In this document: positions 38,409 to 50,744 of the stretch, piece by piece
Numbering within the stretch: the first letter of the stretch is position 1
Layout: each line of letters starts with the position of its first letter
DNA from: Paramecium sonneborni
Taxonomy: Eukaryota; Ciliophora; Oligohymenophorea; Peniculida; Parameciidae
Direction of reading: 5' to 3'
Length of the DNA stretch: 64,000 nt
Assembly (NCBI GenBank): GCA_905182985.1
Contig: CAJJDN010000080.1
Span: 273,813 to 337,812, forward strand
The notes under the pieces: generated by a model
Seen by the model: only the letters and a program-made list of their open reading frames with translations
Told to the model about the DNA's origin: nothing
Databases searched by the model: none
Position numbers and translations under genes: made by a program

Positions 38409-39914
38409 TCATATATTTTTAGAAAATGATTAATGCAAATAATGATTTGTGTTTCTAAAGCTATATAAATTTGGATCTTCATTAACTTAGCTTCTTGATA
38501 AATTATGTCCAAATATTATTTCATATTAAGCATCATAGATATTATGTCTTTTATCTGGACACATTAAATATAAATAAAAATAAATGCTTGGTAGAATCAC
38601 CTATATAATTAATATTTAAATTACTTTAATACCAAGTAATATGTATGAGATGATTACTTCATACATTTAGAAACTGTGCTCTAATTAAAAAAATAGTACA
38701 CTATTAGTTGTCCAAGGATTAGTAAAAATAACAAACCAAACAATATCTAAAATAATTGTTACAATAATCATAGCTGATATAATTTTAAAGTGTAACAAAG
38801 ATTGTAACTTATTATTATTCATATAATAGAATAAACTATAAAATAATACTATTAACTATTATTAAAGTAGTATTTTACATCTACAAATTGTGTCTTAAAT
38901 AAATTAGCAATTAAGACTAAAATGAAGTAAAGCAATGTAAAAGTTAATGCTAATTTAACCCAAAGTTGTGCTTAAGAAGTATCATAAAAATGGAAATCAT
39001 GTATTTATTGTACAGTCGATTATTCAGTTACAATTGATTTATCATTTAATTGATTTTGATTCTTATCATCGAAAGGATAAAAGAGTTATAAGATGTCACT
39101 TTTGTATTCATTGATATCTTGAGAGAGATCCTCAATAACCTATTGATTATCTTTAATAGACTCTTTGAAATATTTTGTCTAAAATAAGTGATTATAGTAC
39201 TTAAGAATGAATCCATTAAACTCTTAAATTCATTTTTGAATAGAGAACAACACCATATTTATCTTTCAATTACAATTAAATATCATGAGGCTTTTGATCA
39301 TAAAATTCTTTTAAATTGAGTTTTGCTTATCCGCCAATTTCTTATTTTTCTATTAATTCTTCATCTAATATTACAATATATATTTCCTCTTCTCCAGTAA
39401 TTATATTAAATTCAAATTTTTCATTCCATACAGGATTTTATCTATTTGCTGGTTTTGTTGAGTATTTTATATCATCACAACCTAAAATAATTGCCACTTG
39501 AGTATTTCCAGGAAATTAAATTTAAGCATCAAAAATTGTAATTCTTATTTTACTTCCTTTACATATTTTGTGAGAATTATATTCTTCCATTGTTTATAAT
39601 TGCTATAAATGTAATTAATCTTCATCTAATTTTAGTTATTTTTATGCAACTTGCTATTCTAAAATGGATATTTTATTTTTTAATGATTATAATGCTTCCA
39701 TTAAAATTGATATGAAATCATTAATAGTAATTTATCCGTTTTGATTCTTGTTCATTTTTGAATAAAGTTATTCAAATAAAACTCTGTCATACATTTTATT
39801 TGATTACTAATCCAAAAATCTAACAATACTTTCTTTACTGATAGGTTATTAATGATTTTAGGATAGCTTATTAAATACTTGTTAAACTTATTGAATTATT
39901 TGAGCTTGATTCAT
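38409..39914 (-). CDS. EF-hand and C2-domain protein with C-terminal membrane helices
   Basis: About 476-484 residues, two introns needed (22 and 29 nt) and a third 24-nt one likely. Residues ~45-75 contain a canonical EF-hand loop (MNKNQNGQITINDF). A short coiled coil follows, then a C2 domain at ~125-235 (RITIFDAQIQFPGNTQVAII, NRQNPVWNEKFEFNI, YIVILDEE). Acidic loop residues are only partly kept. About four hydrophobic helices occupy the C-terminal third (VKLALTFTLLYFILVLIANL). A Ca2+-responsive membrane role is inferred. Confidence 0.78.
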
Positions 39915-39960
39915 TTAACTGTATTAAAATTAATAATTTTAACGAATAATATAAAAAACT

Positions 39961-42525
39961 ATGAGACCTCAATCTCCTAAAATGTTATAAACCTAAACTA
40001 TAACAGCAACTCGTATAATTAGTTCACCTTCTAAAGATATACACTAAGATTCCTGTAGTAGACTTGCTAAAGTCACAACTTGTTAAACTAGACCTAAGGC
40101 TACTATTATTACAATATCAAATAAACCAGTCATTGAAACAAGAACTGTTATTCTTTGTAATGATAAAAAGTGTTAAGCACATGTAAATTTAATTAAAATT
40201 AAATCAGGAAAATCATATTGAACAATTAACATAAGATAATTATAAATTAAATTAACGAATACATGACTTAGAACTTTAAATTGATAAATATGATGGAGAA
40301 TAATAAATCTGGATGAGCACAACAATTGAAATGGAGAGTTTCAAAAAATTACTTCAAGAAACTTAAAAAAATCATTCAAAAGAACTTTAAGCTCTTAATT
40401 CTGAACTTTATAATTTTAAATCTATATCTTAAACTTAAGATGATAAAATCCAATAACTTACCTTTTAAATTAAAGAAAAACAAAATTTAGAAGAAGATTA
40501 TTCAACTATATCTTAAGAAATCGAAAAATATAAAATTATTAATCAAGATAAAGATGATTAATTATAATAATATGAAGCTAGAATCAAAGATTATGAAAAG
40601 TAGCTTTAAGTTGGAGAAAATGTAATTGAAGAAAGAAATTCATAAATATTGATTATGCTACAAAAAATTAAACAATATGAATTAGAATTCGAAACATCCA
40701 ATAATGTTATTCACTAATTAAAATAAGAAATTTCATCAAAAGATATTCAAAATCACTAATTAATATTATAGAAAGATTCTTTAATTTCTAATTACAGAGA
40801 AAATCTTGATATATTAGAATAAAGAATATCTTAAGAATAATATCTTGATTCTCAAAAAAATCTTAAATTTATTCAATTGGAAAATGAAAAAAAAGATTTA
40901 AACAATATTATCCAAAATTTACAATTCTAAGTTAATGATCTTTAAGACTAAAATAATCATTTAAATCAATAACTATTTTTAAATGATTAATTTAATTCTG
41001 ATCTCTAAGTTTCAGTCGAAAAATAGACAAAAAGTTTAGAATTATAAATGCAAACCAAATTAGAAGAGCTTGAATTAAGAAATTAAGAAAAATTGCATTT
41101 ATAGGAAGAATTATATAAGACTTAATAAGAATCTAAAGCAAAGGAGAATTAAATAATTTCTTTAAATGACAATATCGTTGATCTCACTTCTTAAATAAAA
41201 GAGAAAGATGAAAAGATTGAAATACTTTATTAAGAATTAACTCAATAACTTGAACAAATTGTTTTATATAATAATAAATAATTATAAAATTATTTGATTA
41301 TTAATGAAGATTTAAAAAATGAGTTAAAATTAAGAGTTATTGATGAAAAGTCAACTTAAATTTCTTTATAAAAAGAAATTGAAAATAGAAATCAATTATT
41401 AGAAATTGTAAACTAATTAAAATCTTAAATTGAAGAACTAAATAGCTCAAAAAATTCTTTAGAAAATATAGTAAATAATTAGAGATAATAATTAGAAGAT
41501 TAAAATGAAAAATAGACTCAATAATTATCTGATTTAATTCAATCATTTTAGCAGCAAATATCTAAAATTTCAGAAGAAAAATAGCATTTAGAAAATAATT
41601 TTATTCAATTTAAAAATGAAACTTCATTAAAAATAAAATTATTAGAAGAAACTATAGATTTGTTTAAATAAAACGAAGATAAATTTGCTGAAGGAAACAG
41701 AGAATTACAGGAATAATTATTACTTCAGAGTTTAGAAGTATAAAGACTTTAAAGTGAAAATTAAAATTAAAAAGAGAAACTATAATATTAATCCTGTGAA
41801 ATAGAAAAATTAAATGAATAATCTATTTAAATCAATGAAAATAAATTACTCTAATAAGTGGAATAGAATAAATAAACTGACTAATTATAAATTAAGATAC
41901 AAGAGTTAAATATCTAATGTGAAGCATTGAAATCAGACTTAAAATAATAAAATGAATTAAATGAAGAGTTGAATAAGAAAAATAATTTAAATTAGACTCA
42001 GATATCTCATTTGCAAGAAGTAGAATCATAATTAAAATATTTAAATGAATAATCTAACTAATAATAAAAAAATATATAAAAGGAATTAGAAAGTAAAAAT
42101 GAGACAGAAAATACACTTAAATTAAAACTTGAGACTTTATTAGAAGAGATAAAAGTGAAATAAATATAACTTTCTGAATTGGATCGATAATTATAACTAG
42201 TAGAGTAGACAAATTAGAGATAATAAATAAATTTAGAGGACAAAATAAATTATCTTTAGAATGAGGTGGAAATGTGGAAAGAAAAATTTGTAATTTTAAA
42301 TAGAGACTATCACAGAGTTTAGGAAGATTTAATGATGGTTTAAGCAGAATTTGAAGCAATTAATAAGAGAGGATTGGAAATAAAGAATATTAAAGTATAT
42401 ATAATTGGATAATATTATAGGAATCAGCTTGTTTTGAAGTAAGAAAATCTTCATTGTATAAAGAAAATATTGATGTTAAAGCGAGTTAAACTTCGATTAG
42501 CAGACTTTTCAAAGAAAATCTTTGA
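39961..42525 (+). CDS. Long coiled-coil protein
   Basis: 837 residues after two introns (25 nt near 40182 and 26 nt near 42397). A Ser/Thr/Arg-rich head (MRPQSPKMLQTQTITATRII) of ~75 residues is followed by ~720 residues of nearly uninterrupted Glu/Gln/Asn/Leu coiled coil. A short conserved-looking block ends it (VEMWKEKFVILNRDYHRVQE, then SISRLFKENL). It could be a cortical, basal-body or Golgi tether protein; nothing decides. It starts 46 bp from the divergent C2 gene. Confidence 0.75.
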
Positions 42526-42620
42526 ATTGAAAATATATACATATAACTATATAAATAAATTGTATTTAAAGAATTAAATATTTAAACTATATATTTTGTA
42601 ATATATTATAGAACAATTTT

Positions 42621-43742
42621 TCATCCTTATGCTAAAAACTGATCCATTTTTTAAGCATTGGTAAATATTTAATTGCTGGCATTCTTTTAGAAAACAGTTT
42701 TTGGTTAAGAGGAGCTGAATTTAGAGATAATATTACTATAATTCAGCATTACCAGGCATTTAATAGGCAGGCATTAAGGGATTTGTATATCTTTTACTTA
42801 TAATTCCTTTTTTAAGTGATCCTGTTTGGACTCCTTCGATGTCTTAAATATTATTAATTTTTCTATAATCTTTTCTATCATTGGCTCTCAAAAAGTGTTG
42901 AGAATGAGATCCTGCTTATGCACCTACTATATCTTAGGTAGTTAAAGTAGATGATGCAAATTTATTAATTGCTATTGGATGCAATTATTTAGTTTTACTG
43001 CCTTCAACAAAACCGATTTCAATTTTCTTACTAAATTAAGAATTCTTAATACCCATCTTCATCTCTATGAGAATAGACTGGCTCTATTGGATTTGTATTT
43101 CTTATGTATTTATGCAGCATATCATTATTGATATCTTTTACTTCTAGAGAATTGATCCCATCTACAAACATATTTATTATAAATATTTACCTTTTTAAAC
43201 ATGTAATTATTTTGAATGTGAGCCTTCAATATCAGCTAAAGGGATAGGTTATTTTTTTAATTTTGGATTAATTATTGATGGTTGAGTTCCTTCAATATCA
43301 GTAATATTATAGCTATCTCTGATAAATTTATTATTATAGGGTTCTGCCTATTCATAAGAGGCAATTTTATAAATTGGTTCAAGTGGATTGATTGGTTATC
43401 GATTTGTCTAAAACTTACAGATTTATGGGCGTGTTCCTTTGATATCATCAATCATTAATTGGTTATCTGATCTGTTAGTATACCTCATTTAAGGTCGAGA
43501 TTTTGTTCCTGGTATATCATCATTTCGATTGCAATATTATTCTTTATTGACATATTAATATGGTTTCAATAAAGGAGCTGCCCCATCTATTCCTTCTATT
43601 GACATAGTAGATTAAGCTCGATTATCGTAAACAAACTCTCTCTTTTAATTTTCTCATTTAGTGAATTATTCATACTTATAGTAGATAAATTCATTAAATC
43701 ATTTCGATTTGGAAAAGGCCAATTGTAAGGATCCGACTGCAT
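42621..43742 (-). CDS. D-I-x-G repeat protein, probable axonemal microtubule-associated protein
   Basis: 341 residues with four introns (23, 29, 22 and 22 nt). The start MQSDPYNWPFPNRND is followed by KREFVYDNRAQ. The protein then carries about seven spaced copies of a short motif: GIDGAAP, DIPGTKS, DIKGTRP, DIEGTQP, DIEGSHS, DIVGAQA, DIEGVQT, separated by ~35-residue polar linkers rich in N, Y, P and R. This architecture recurs in ciliary/flagellar proteins of protists and suggests regular binding along a filament. The specific family name is uncertain. Confidence 0.72.
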
Positions 43743-43971
43743 TAAGTTACAAGACAAATATTAAAATTATTATTATAAATGGAAAAAAGAAATATTTATT
43801 TTGCTTCATAAACTATTTTAAAGTGAGTCAGAATCAAGTTTGAAATCCTACTTAAAGAAAATAGAGTTAAGGGAGATTATTAGAAGTGTAAATTTAAACC
43901 GAAATAAAAATATGAATATAGAGAAAAGATATGAATAGATTAAATTTATGAATGTAATATAGAATAATTAA

Positions 43972-45148
43972 TCAAAGCCCAATCTTTGATTTAACATATT
44001 ATTCGAAACTTGGTTAAGTGAGTAAACCTAGAGCTTACTTACTGATTTCAATTTCTTTATTGTATTCAGTAACAGTTCTATTATACAAATCAGTTTCAGC
44101 AGCATAATTATCATTTTCTGCTTGTAATTAAGCAGTAAGAGTAGCTCTATCATCTTTTCTTTATCCAACATAGACAATAGTTTCTCCTAATTTTTCTAAA
44201 TAAATAATTTAAAAATTTTACATTCATTAGCAGCCAATTCAGAATTCTTGATTAAGACTGCTCTTTAGAATTCAGCAAATTCTTTTTCTAATTAGGCAAC
44301 TCTTTCAGCAAATTTAGTTTCTGCTGCATTTTCATCTGCTGTCTCTTAATTAAGTGAATCAACAAATTGAACTCTCAATTCATTGAAGATCTTAACAAGC
44401 TATAAATTAATTAATGAATATTTAAACTTATTAAAGTGATCCTTAATCAGCAAAGTTTTATTCTGTAGCTAATTCAAGAAGTGCTCTGATTATTGGAGCA
44501 AATGAGGAATGGTTTTAGAAAGATGATTAGATTCTATTAAGGTTTGTTTAAACTCTTTTGAATTGAACAAGGGATGGATTTGTAATTTATGATAATAATC
44601 CAAGTGATTCATCAACAGCACCAATAGCTTCATTGATTTCAGCAATATTTGATAGAAATTGTTCATGTTATTTCTTTCTATTAACAGTTTCTCCATCAAG
44701 AACTCTTCTATTTTCTTCAATATTTGTCTTCAATTATGCTAAAGCAGATTAAAATCTCTCTTTTTAAGGTATAAGAACATTATCAATAAAATCTTAACCA
44801 TTGAAGATATCTATAAATATTAAATGATATTTTTATACCTCTATCAGCATCTTAGATTTCTTATTCTAATCTAGTCACATCTCTATTATGTTCATCTGTT
44901 CTTCTAGAATAAGCATGATGAATATCATCTAATTCCTCTTCTAATTAATCAATCAATTGATTAATAGCTTCAACTAATTCTGTCAGAGCTCCTCCACTTG
45001 ATAATTCAACTTCAGCAAAATCAACTATAAATGATGCCCATTAAGATTCTTTCAATTTTTCAAGTGCTTATGTTGTAGCAACATTATTGAGAGATATCTC
45101 AACACTCAACACACTCAAGACAAGACAAGCAATTAAAGCGCTTTTCAT
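43972..45148 (-). CDS. Trichocyst matrix protein (TMP)
   Basis: 364 residues with three introns (28, 28 and 26 nt). A signal peptide (MKSALIACLVLSVLSV) is followed by a propeptide-like region and two acidic alpha-helical halves, for example LVEAINQLIDQLEEELDDIH, ETVNRKKQHEQFLSNIAEIN and AENDNYAAETDLYNRTVTEY. The pattern of acidic coiled helices with a repeated LxQxT...PSF-like element (LLSQITNPSL, LLTQPSFEQYV) is that of Paramecium TMPs. These are processed in the secretory pathway and crystallise inside trichocysts, expanding on Ca2+-triggered exocytosis. Confidence 0.88.
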
Positions 45149-46048
45149 TATTTATTTTATTAAATATTAAAAACGACTATTATTACTACAATAATTTATA
45201 CAACATTTATAAATTCTTAATATTAAATTAATTATTCTTTCTCATTTTTCTATATTAACTCTTCTTTTCAATTATTCTCCTCCCTCCTAAATTAGTTTCT
45301 ACTCCTATTATTTTCATTACACTCAAATTAATTAATTATTTTCTTATTTTATTACTTCTATTAGATTATTTAAATTCTACTTTCTGCCTCCTTTTCAATA
45401 TTTCCTTATATTAGGATAGTTTAAGAGTAAAATTATCATCATTTTATTAATTTGAGTACAGATCTAAATTAATACGTTTAAACTCTCTAATACATTTATA
45501 AAGTAAATAATATAGCTTAAGTAATCTCAAATAGGGATTCTTTCTACTATCGCTATAAAAGAAGACAACCTATAAATTAATTCCTTGCAAGTATTTAAAT
45601 TAGATATACTATTACTTAATTATTTTAATTAATAGTCTTATTATGTGAATTAGAATAATTTCAATTCTAATACAATTTATAATGGACCCAATAAGGATAT
45701 TAAATTATAAGATAAATTAAGAAACCTAAAATATTGCAAACCTTCAAAGTTAATTATTTGATCCTATTTGATTACAAATTTAAGATTGGAGTTAATTTAA
45801 GGTTTTAAGATTCATGTTCTAAATCTAGTTTTATGATTGATTTATTTATATAAGTTATCAAAATTATTTAATTCCCAAATTTTAAGAAATTGTAATACTT
45901 GCATTGAGGTGAATGATAGACACTTAAAGTTTAAATTTTATTGAGTTCTTTTATAACTTAGATGTTCTAAAATTTAATGTTAAACATAGTTTTTTTAAGT
46001 ATTTGAATCAAAATCATCATTATGTTCAATTTTTGAAAATTTAATTAA
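45149..46048. promoter_or_regulatory. Longest spacer in the window, upstream of the trichocyst gene
   Basis: 900 bp between divergent genes. A pyrimidine-rich stretch (45235-45425, C- and T-rich on the plus strand) adjoins the trichocyst gene. No protein-like frame longer than a few dozen codons was found; 45682 begins a weak 29-codon frame (MDPIRILNYKI...). A regulatory role for the tract is conjecture. Confidence 0.35.
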
Positions 46049-46603
46049 ATGTAATTTGGAAATAATACAATCGGGACAATCGAAGAAATAGAATACTTGT
46101 AAAACGATATTTTTCCTACTCTTCATATGGCATTAGCTAAATTAGTGGAATATGTAGATAAGACTGAAGAAGTAAATAAACATAAGGAAAGGTTGGAATA
46201 AATAAAAGTTTGCGATAAACTAGAAAAAAGGAGAGTAGAAAGAAGTAGATTAAAAAAGGAATTAGGATCAGATTTTGGAAGTGATTCTGAAGGTTAAGCA
46301 GAAAACTAAGATAATAAAACAATAAACATTTCATAGGATGGAAAACAATTAGAATAACTCATTCCTATCTAAAATGAATTTCAATAACAATCAGCTAGTT
46401 TAATAGATGAACTTACAATGCAAGATATAAAAAAAGAAATTAATCATTTATTAGTGCAGATTGAAGAAGATTAAGGAGAAGAAGAGGCACCTTAAAAACA
46501 TGAATTAGAGAAATTAAAACTGGAATTAAAAGTATAAAGAGAAGAAATGGATTTCAACCCTTTAATATACTTAGCTTCATAATTAAGACAATTAGCCAAA
46601 TGA
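46049..46603 (+). CDS. Small acidic coiled-coil protein with split DPY30-like motif
   Basis: 184 residues, intronless. Near the N-terminus EYLQNDIFPTLHMALAKLVE resembles the first helix of a DPY30/RIIa motif (YL-x-x-V-x-P-x-L-x-x-x-L). The C-terminal DFNPLIYLASQLRQL resembles its second half (P-x-x-F/Y-L-A-x-x-L). About 120 acidic, Gln-rich residues separate them. Proteins with this split arrangement are common in cilia. The assignment is inference from pattern only. Confidence 0.6.
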
Positions 46604-46726
46604 TTAAAATAGTTAATGATGAATTGAATCTTATGTTTTTAATAAATATATATATTATCAAAAGGTAAAATAATTATTTTGGTTGGTATGTATGATGATC
46701 GTCAAATTAAAATATTTATATTAATA

Positions 46727-47653
46727 TCAAATCTTAAAATTAGGAATCTCCTAGATTTCAGAATCACTGTCAGTTCCATTTATTTATTTCTGTGCTTTAG
46801 CATTTACTATATATTTGTTTCCCAAATCAACTGAAGAATCTCCGGAATCTTCACTAAAATCCTCGACTTATACTAAAGGTTTAGTTTATTTAAGAATTTG
46901 TTATTGTTGGAGTATAGTTTATTGATTCATTTACTATTAATGTTATTTTTATTCAGATAATGGTGTTAATGCTTATTTCTTAGGAGATAATGGTGCTGCC
47001 TATTTTTCTTAGTGAACTTATTACACAGATTATTACACCTATTATTAAACCTATTATTAAATCTATTAATTTAAACTTGAATTAGATGTAAATGGATCAT
47101 AATAGTTACCTTTTCCAAATAACATTTTATATAACTATGAATCTTTGATAGGATCGTGTTTATTAGAATTCATGATATTTTTCATAAATTCTATTTTGGC
47201 TAATGTAGATAATAAATTGTCAAGGTATTAATGACTCTCATTTGATTGAGTACTTAAAAACTTCATAACTGCATCACTCATCACTGATCTTGTTAAACTT
47301 AAATAAGTTATTATAGTTATCAATTTTTAAAAGTCATTTCTAATTTGTTCAAATTCTTTAACTCCCTCTTCTCTAATTACTCTTACTATAGCAATCACTG
47401 TAGCATCAGAAATCCCTTTGATAATTTAAGAGTTCTTATTCCTATCTCCAGTTATTATACTATTAAGATGAAGGAAACCTGATTAGAATTATTTCATGAA
47501 TTCATTTTTTAATAGAGATGGATCTATCTTTCTTTAATCACTTTTCATCCACATATTAATCATAGGTTATTTGGTACTTATTGCTTTTAAACCAACTAAC
47601 CAACAAAATTCAGATTCCTTCTAAGTAAATTACATTATAGATGGATTGTTCAT
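46727..47653 (-). CDS. Hypothetical helical protein with Gln-rich C-terminal tract
   Basis: 308 residues, intronless. The first ~180 residues are helical and ordered-looking (KESEFCWLVGLKAISTKQPM, GISDATVIAIVRVIREEGVK). A Gln-rich tract follows (QQIQQQVQQQVQQSVQQVHQ), then more Q and an acidic Ser/Asp tail (VEDFSEDSGDSSVDLG). The Gln residues are mostly TAA and TAG codons, so this gene is invisible under the standard code. No family recognised. Confidence 0.7.
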
Positions 47654-47727
47654 TTTAATATTTTGTAAGCATACAAATTTTAATTTTAATATTTATATAT
47701 AGTCACATTAGTCATATAATATTTATC

Positions 47728-49759
47728 TCATTATTCTACTTAACGTAATAAGTCTTGTCTTTATTTTTTTAATAATTCATCATATTTTTCACATGCCAAC
47801 TACTTCATTCTCAATTCTTCTTTTAACTACTTGATCTCATGATCTTTCTTCAATATTATCCTCTTAACATTTTCTTCTATTTCTTCCAAATTTTATGAAT
47901 GTTTAATATCCAATTCTCTCACTACATGAATTCACATACATTTACATGTTTCCTCCAATATTTATTTTTAATTTGCCAACTCTAATTATAATTTATTATT
48001 CTATTCTGCAAGCCGATTCTTTTCTCGCTCATGTGATTCCTTTATTCCTTTTAATTCCAATTATTATTCTTCTTTAAATTATGTTAGTTTTTCCTTGTAT
48101 CTAAAATATTAGCAAATTATACAAAAGCATTTCTTCCTTCAATTTTTTTTATTCCTTAAACTATTTCTGATTATCATATTCTTATTTCTCTATCAATCTT
48201 TATAAATCTTGATTTGTCTTTTAAACTGCCTAATATTCACTACCTTCTTTATTTTCTCTCTCTTCCAAAGCCTTAATTTACTTCTTCAATTACTTAATTT
48301 CTTCATCCTTGCTTCCCTATTAATCTCTTAATTTTTTATCATATTTAATTTAAACATTCTATTCATATTATTATTTCTCTTCAGCTAACTTCTATACTAT
48401 CTTTTCAATTTTATCATTTCTATCTTATTCCATCTTTTTTTGAATCTTCTCAATTTATCTATTCATATCTGCTTCTGCTCTTATTGTAAATTACTATTTC
48501 CAAGCCTCTTAATCCCCTCTTAATGCTTCTTTTACTTCACTTTCCATATTGAAGTACTTTTCTTTATATTCATCTATTTCTTTTTAACAATCATTTTTAA
48601 TTCTTCTGATTTCCTCAGCTTGAGAATCTGATAGTTATTTCATTCTCTTTACATACGTATCTGCTTCTTCTTTCCTTCTTCTTTCACAATCTTCAATATC
48701 CTATTACATTCTTTACTTATATGCATCTCTTTCTTTAGCAAATTATTCCTCATATGTCCTATATAATTCCTTTTATTTTATCAATTAAGCTTCTCTCTCT
48801 TTTTATTGAAGTAATTCATATTCAGCTGCCCACTTCTCTTTAAATATTTACATTTTCATTTCAGATTCTTCAATTACTTATATTTTATGAATTTCTTTTT
48901 CTTTCTAACATTTTTCTTCTATTCTTTTAATTTCTAATTTATTCTTTTCAATCATTCTATTTAATTCTGGTTCTAAACCCTTTATTGTTTATTCTTTTAA
49001 TTCTGCTAATTTCTCCTTTTCCCATTTATCTCTTTTCTATTTTTCTTATATTTACCATTATTCATATTTTTATTTAATTTCTCTTGCAAAATTATTCTTT
49101 AATTCTTCCAATTACCTCTTCTATTATTTATCTATTCCTTTCAATTCACTAGTCAACTATTCTACCTAATTATTAAGTTCTTTTTTATCATTAATTAATT
49201 GATCTATAAATCCAAGATGTCTATTAATAACAACTTCTAATTCAGCCTTCTATTCATTTAATCTACGATTAATGGTTTCTTTAAAATTCTACTCTGATTC
49301 TTTCAATTTTAGTTATGATTTTTCAAGTAGTTGTTTTAAATTATCAATAGTTTTCTGTTATTCATCCAATTCAATTTTTTATGTTTAAACAATGCCTTAC
49401 AATTATTAAATCTTTGACTAATATTCATGCTCCTTTTCAATAGCTTCAATACTTCTCATAGGTTGTTATTGAATTTACTAACTAACTTAAGATGAATCGG
49501 ATTCTACATTCTCTAAAAATTAATATATATTTTTGATTTTAGTATTAGTGTATTATTGAAGAGAATCTTTAGGTTTTACTTATCCAATTTTCTTTTCGAT
49601 TTTAATTTAAACATTAGCAGATTCATCTTTATTTATTGATCCTAATCTTCTTTCAATTTTTTTTTCAACTTTGACTTTAGTAGATTAATCTCTATCCTTA
49701 AATTCATCTTTAGTAAGCTCTTCAATTTAACTCAATGACAAATTGATATTATTTAACAT
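47728..49759 (-). CDS. CEP131 (AZI1)-like centriolar satellite/basal-body protein
   Basis: 661 residues with introns of 22 and 24 nt. Nearly all coiled coil. The family-defining block is WEKEKLAELKEQTIKGLEPE, continuing LNRMIEKNKLEIKRIEEKC, which matches the CEP131 segment K-G-L-E-P-E-x-x-R-L/M-I followed by a K/H-rich helix. Length is shorter than human CEP131, lacking a long N-terminal disordered part. CEP131 acts at centrioles and basal bodies in ciliogenesis; that role is inferred here. Confidence 0.82.
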
Positions 49760-49800
49760 ATTAAAATTATATTGATTTATGTATAATGTTATATAAATTC

Positions 49801-50689
49801 TCATTATTGTAAACGAACATCAACCATGTCTAAGGCTTTTTTAATAAGTTCTTTAGGATTATTAACATCACTATTGACTAAAATCTATTTGCCTTCAAGT
49901 TTCTTAAAAGCATCAAGATATTCTTCAGCTAAATTAAATCTAGCAGCTAATTCTCCTTCTTCTGAATTCATAGCACTAGATATAGCTTCAATTCTTTAAA
50001 CTGTTGCAGTAGATCTAATAACAATAGATTCAGCTAATCCTTCTGCTTTTAAAATCTTTGACAATCTCTATCCTTCAGCTAAGTTTATTTATGATTGTTA
50101 TTTTGCTTCAGAATGTAAAATTTATGTTCGTTTGGTCCTCTCAGCTTCAGCTTCCATGTTCATTGCCTTCCTAATATTTTCAGTAACTTTTATATCTTTA
50201 ATCTCATAACGTAAACATTTCAATCCCCATTCTTATACTGCCTCAGACAGTCCTGCCAAAATTAGAGCATTCATCTTTTCTCTTTCTTCAAATGTCTAAT
50301 CAAGTGTCAGCTTACCTATTTCAGCTCTCATTACTGATTAAGCAAGAATCTATTCAAACTAAACACTAATATACTTAAGCATAATCAATTGGTTTTTATG
50401 CTCCATATGAACATTTAACAGGATCATCAACTTATATATACAATACACCATCTATCTATATGATTACATTATCCTTTGTAACTGCATTCTATGCATAGAT
50501 CATGAAGGCTTATTCCTAATATCAGTGTCATTTTACTTTTAGTGAATGCTCATATGCAATCTCTTCAATAAAAGGAATTTTCCAATTCAAACCAGGAGTT
50601 AAAGTTCTTGTGTATTTTCCAAATCTCTACAATACGCATACTGTTTGATGAGGTACTGGAACAAAAAATGATCGCAATGCTGCTCCCAT
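49801..50689 (-). CDS. Stomatin-like protein 2 (SLP-2), SPFH/band-7 family
   Basis: 280 residues with introns of 21 and 25 nt. Motifs in order: VPVPHQTVCVLQRFGKYTRT, LTPGLNWKIPFIEEIAYEHS, VTKDNVIIQIDGVLYIQVDD, LAQSVMRAEIGKLTLDQTFE, WGLKCLRYEIKDIKV. The helical C-terminal half (NMEAEAERTKRTQILHSEA) mediates oligomerisation. SLP-2 scaffolds cardiolipin-rich domains of the mitochondrial inner membrane. The protein starts MGAALRSFFVP without a long leader. The 21-nt intron is among the shortest seen. Confidence 0.93.
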
Positions 50690-50744
50690 TGAATAATTTT
50701 TATGTTAATAATTATCCTCAAATAAAATATAGATTTTTTTCATT

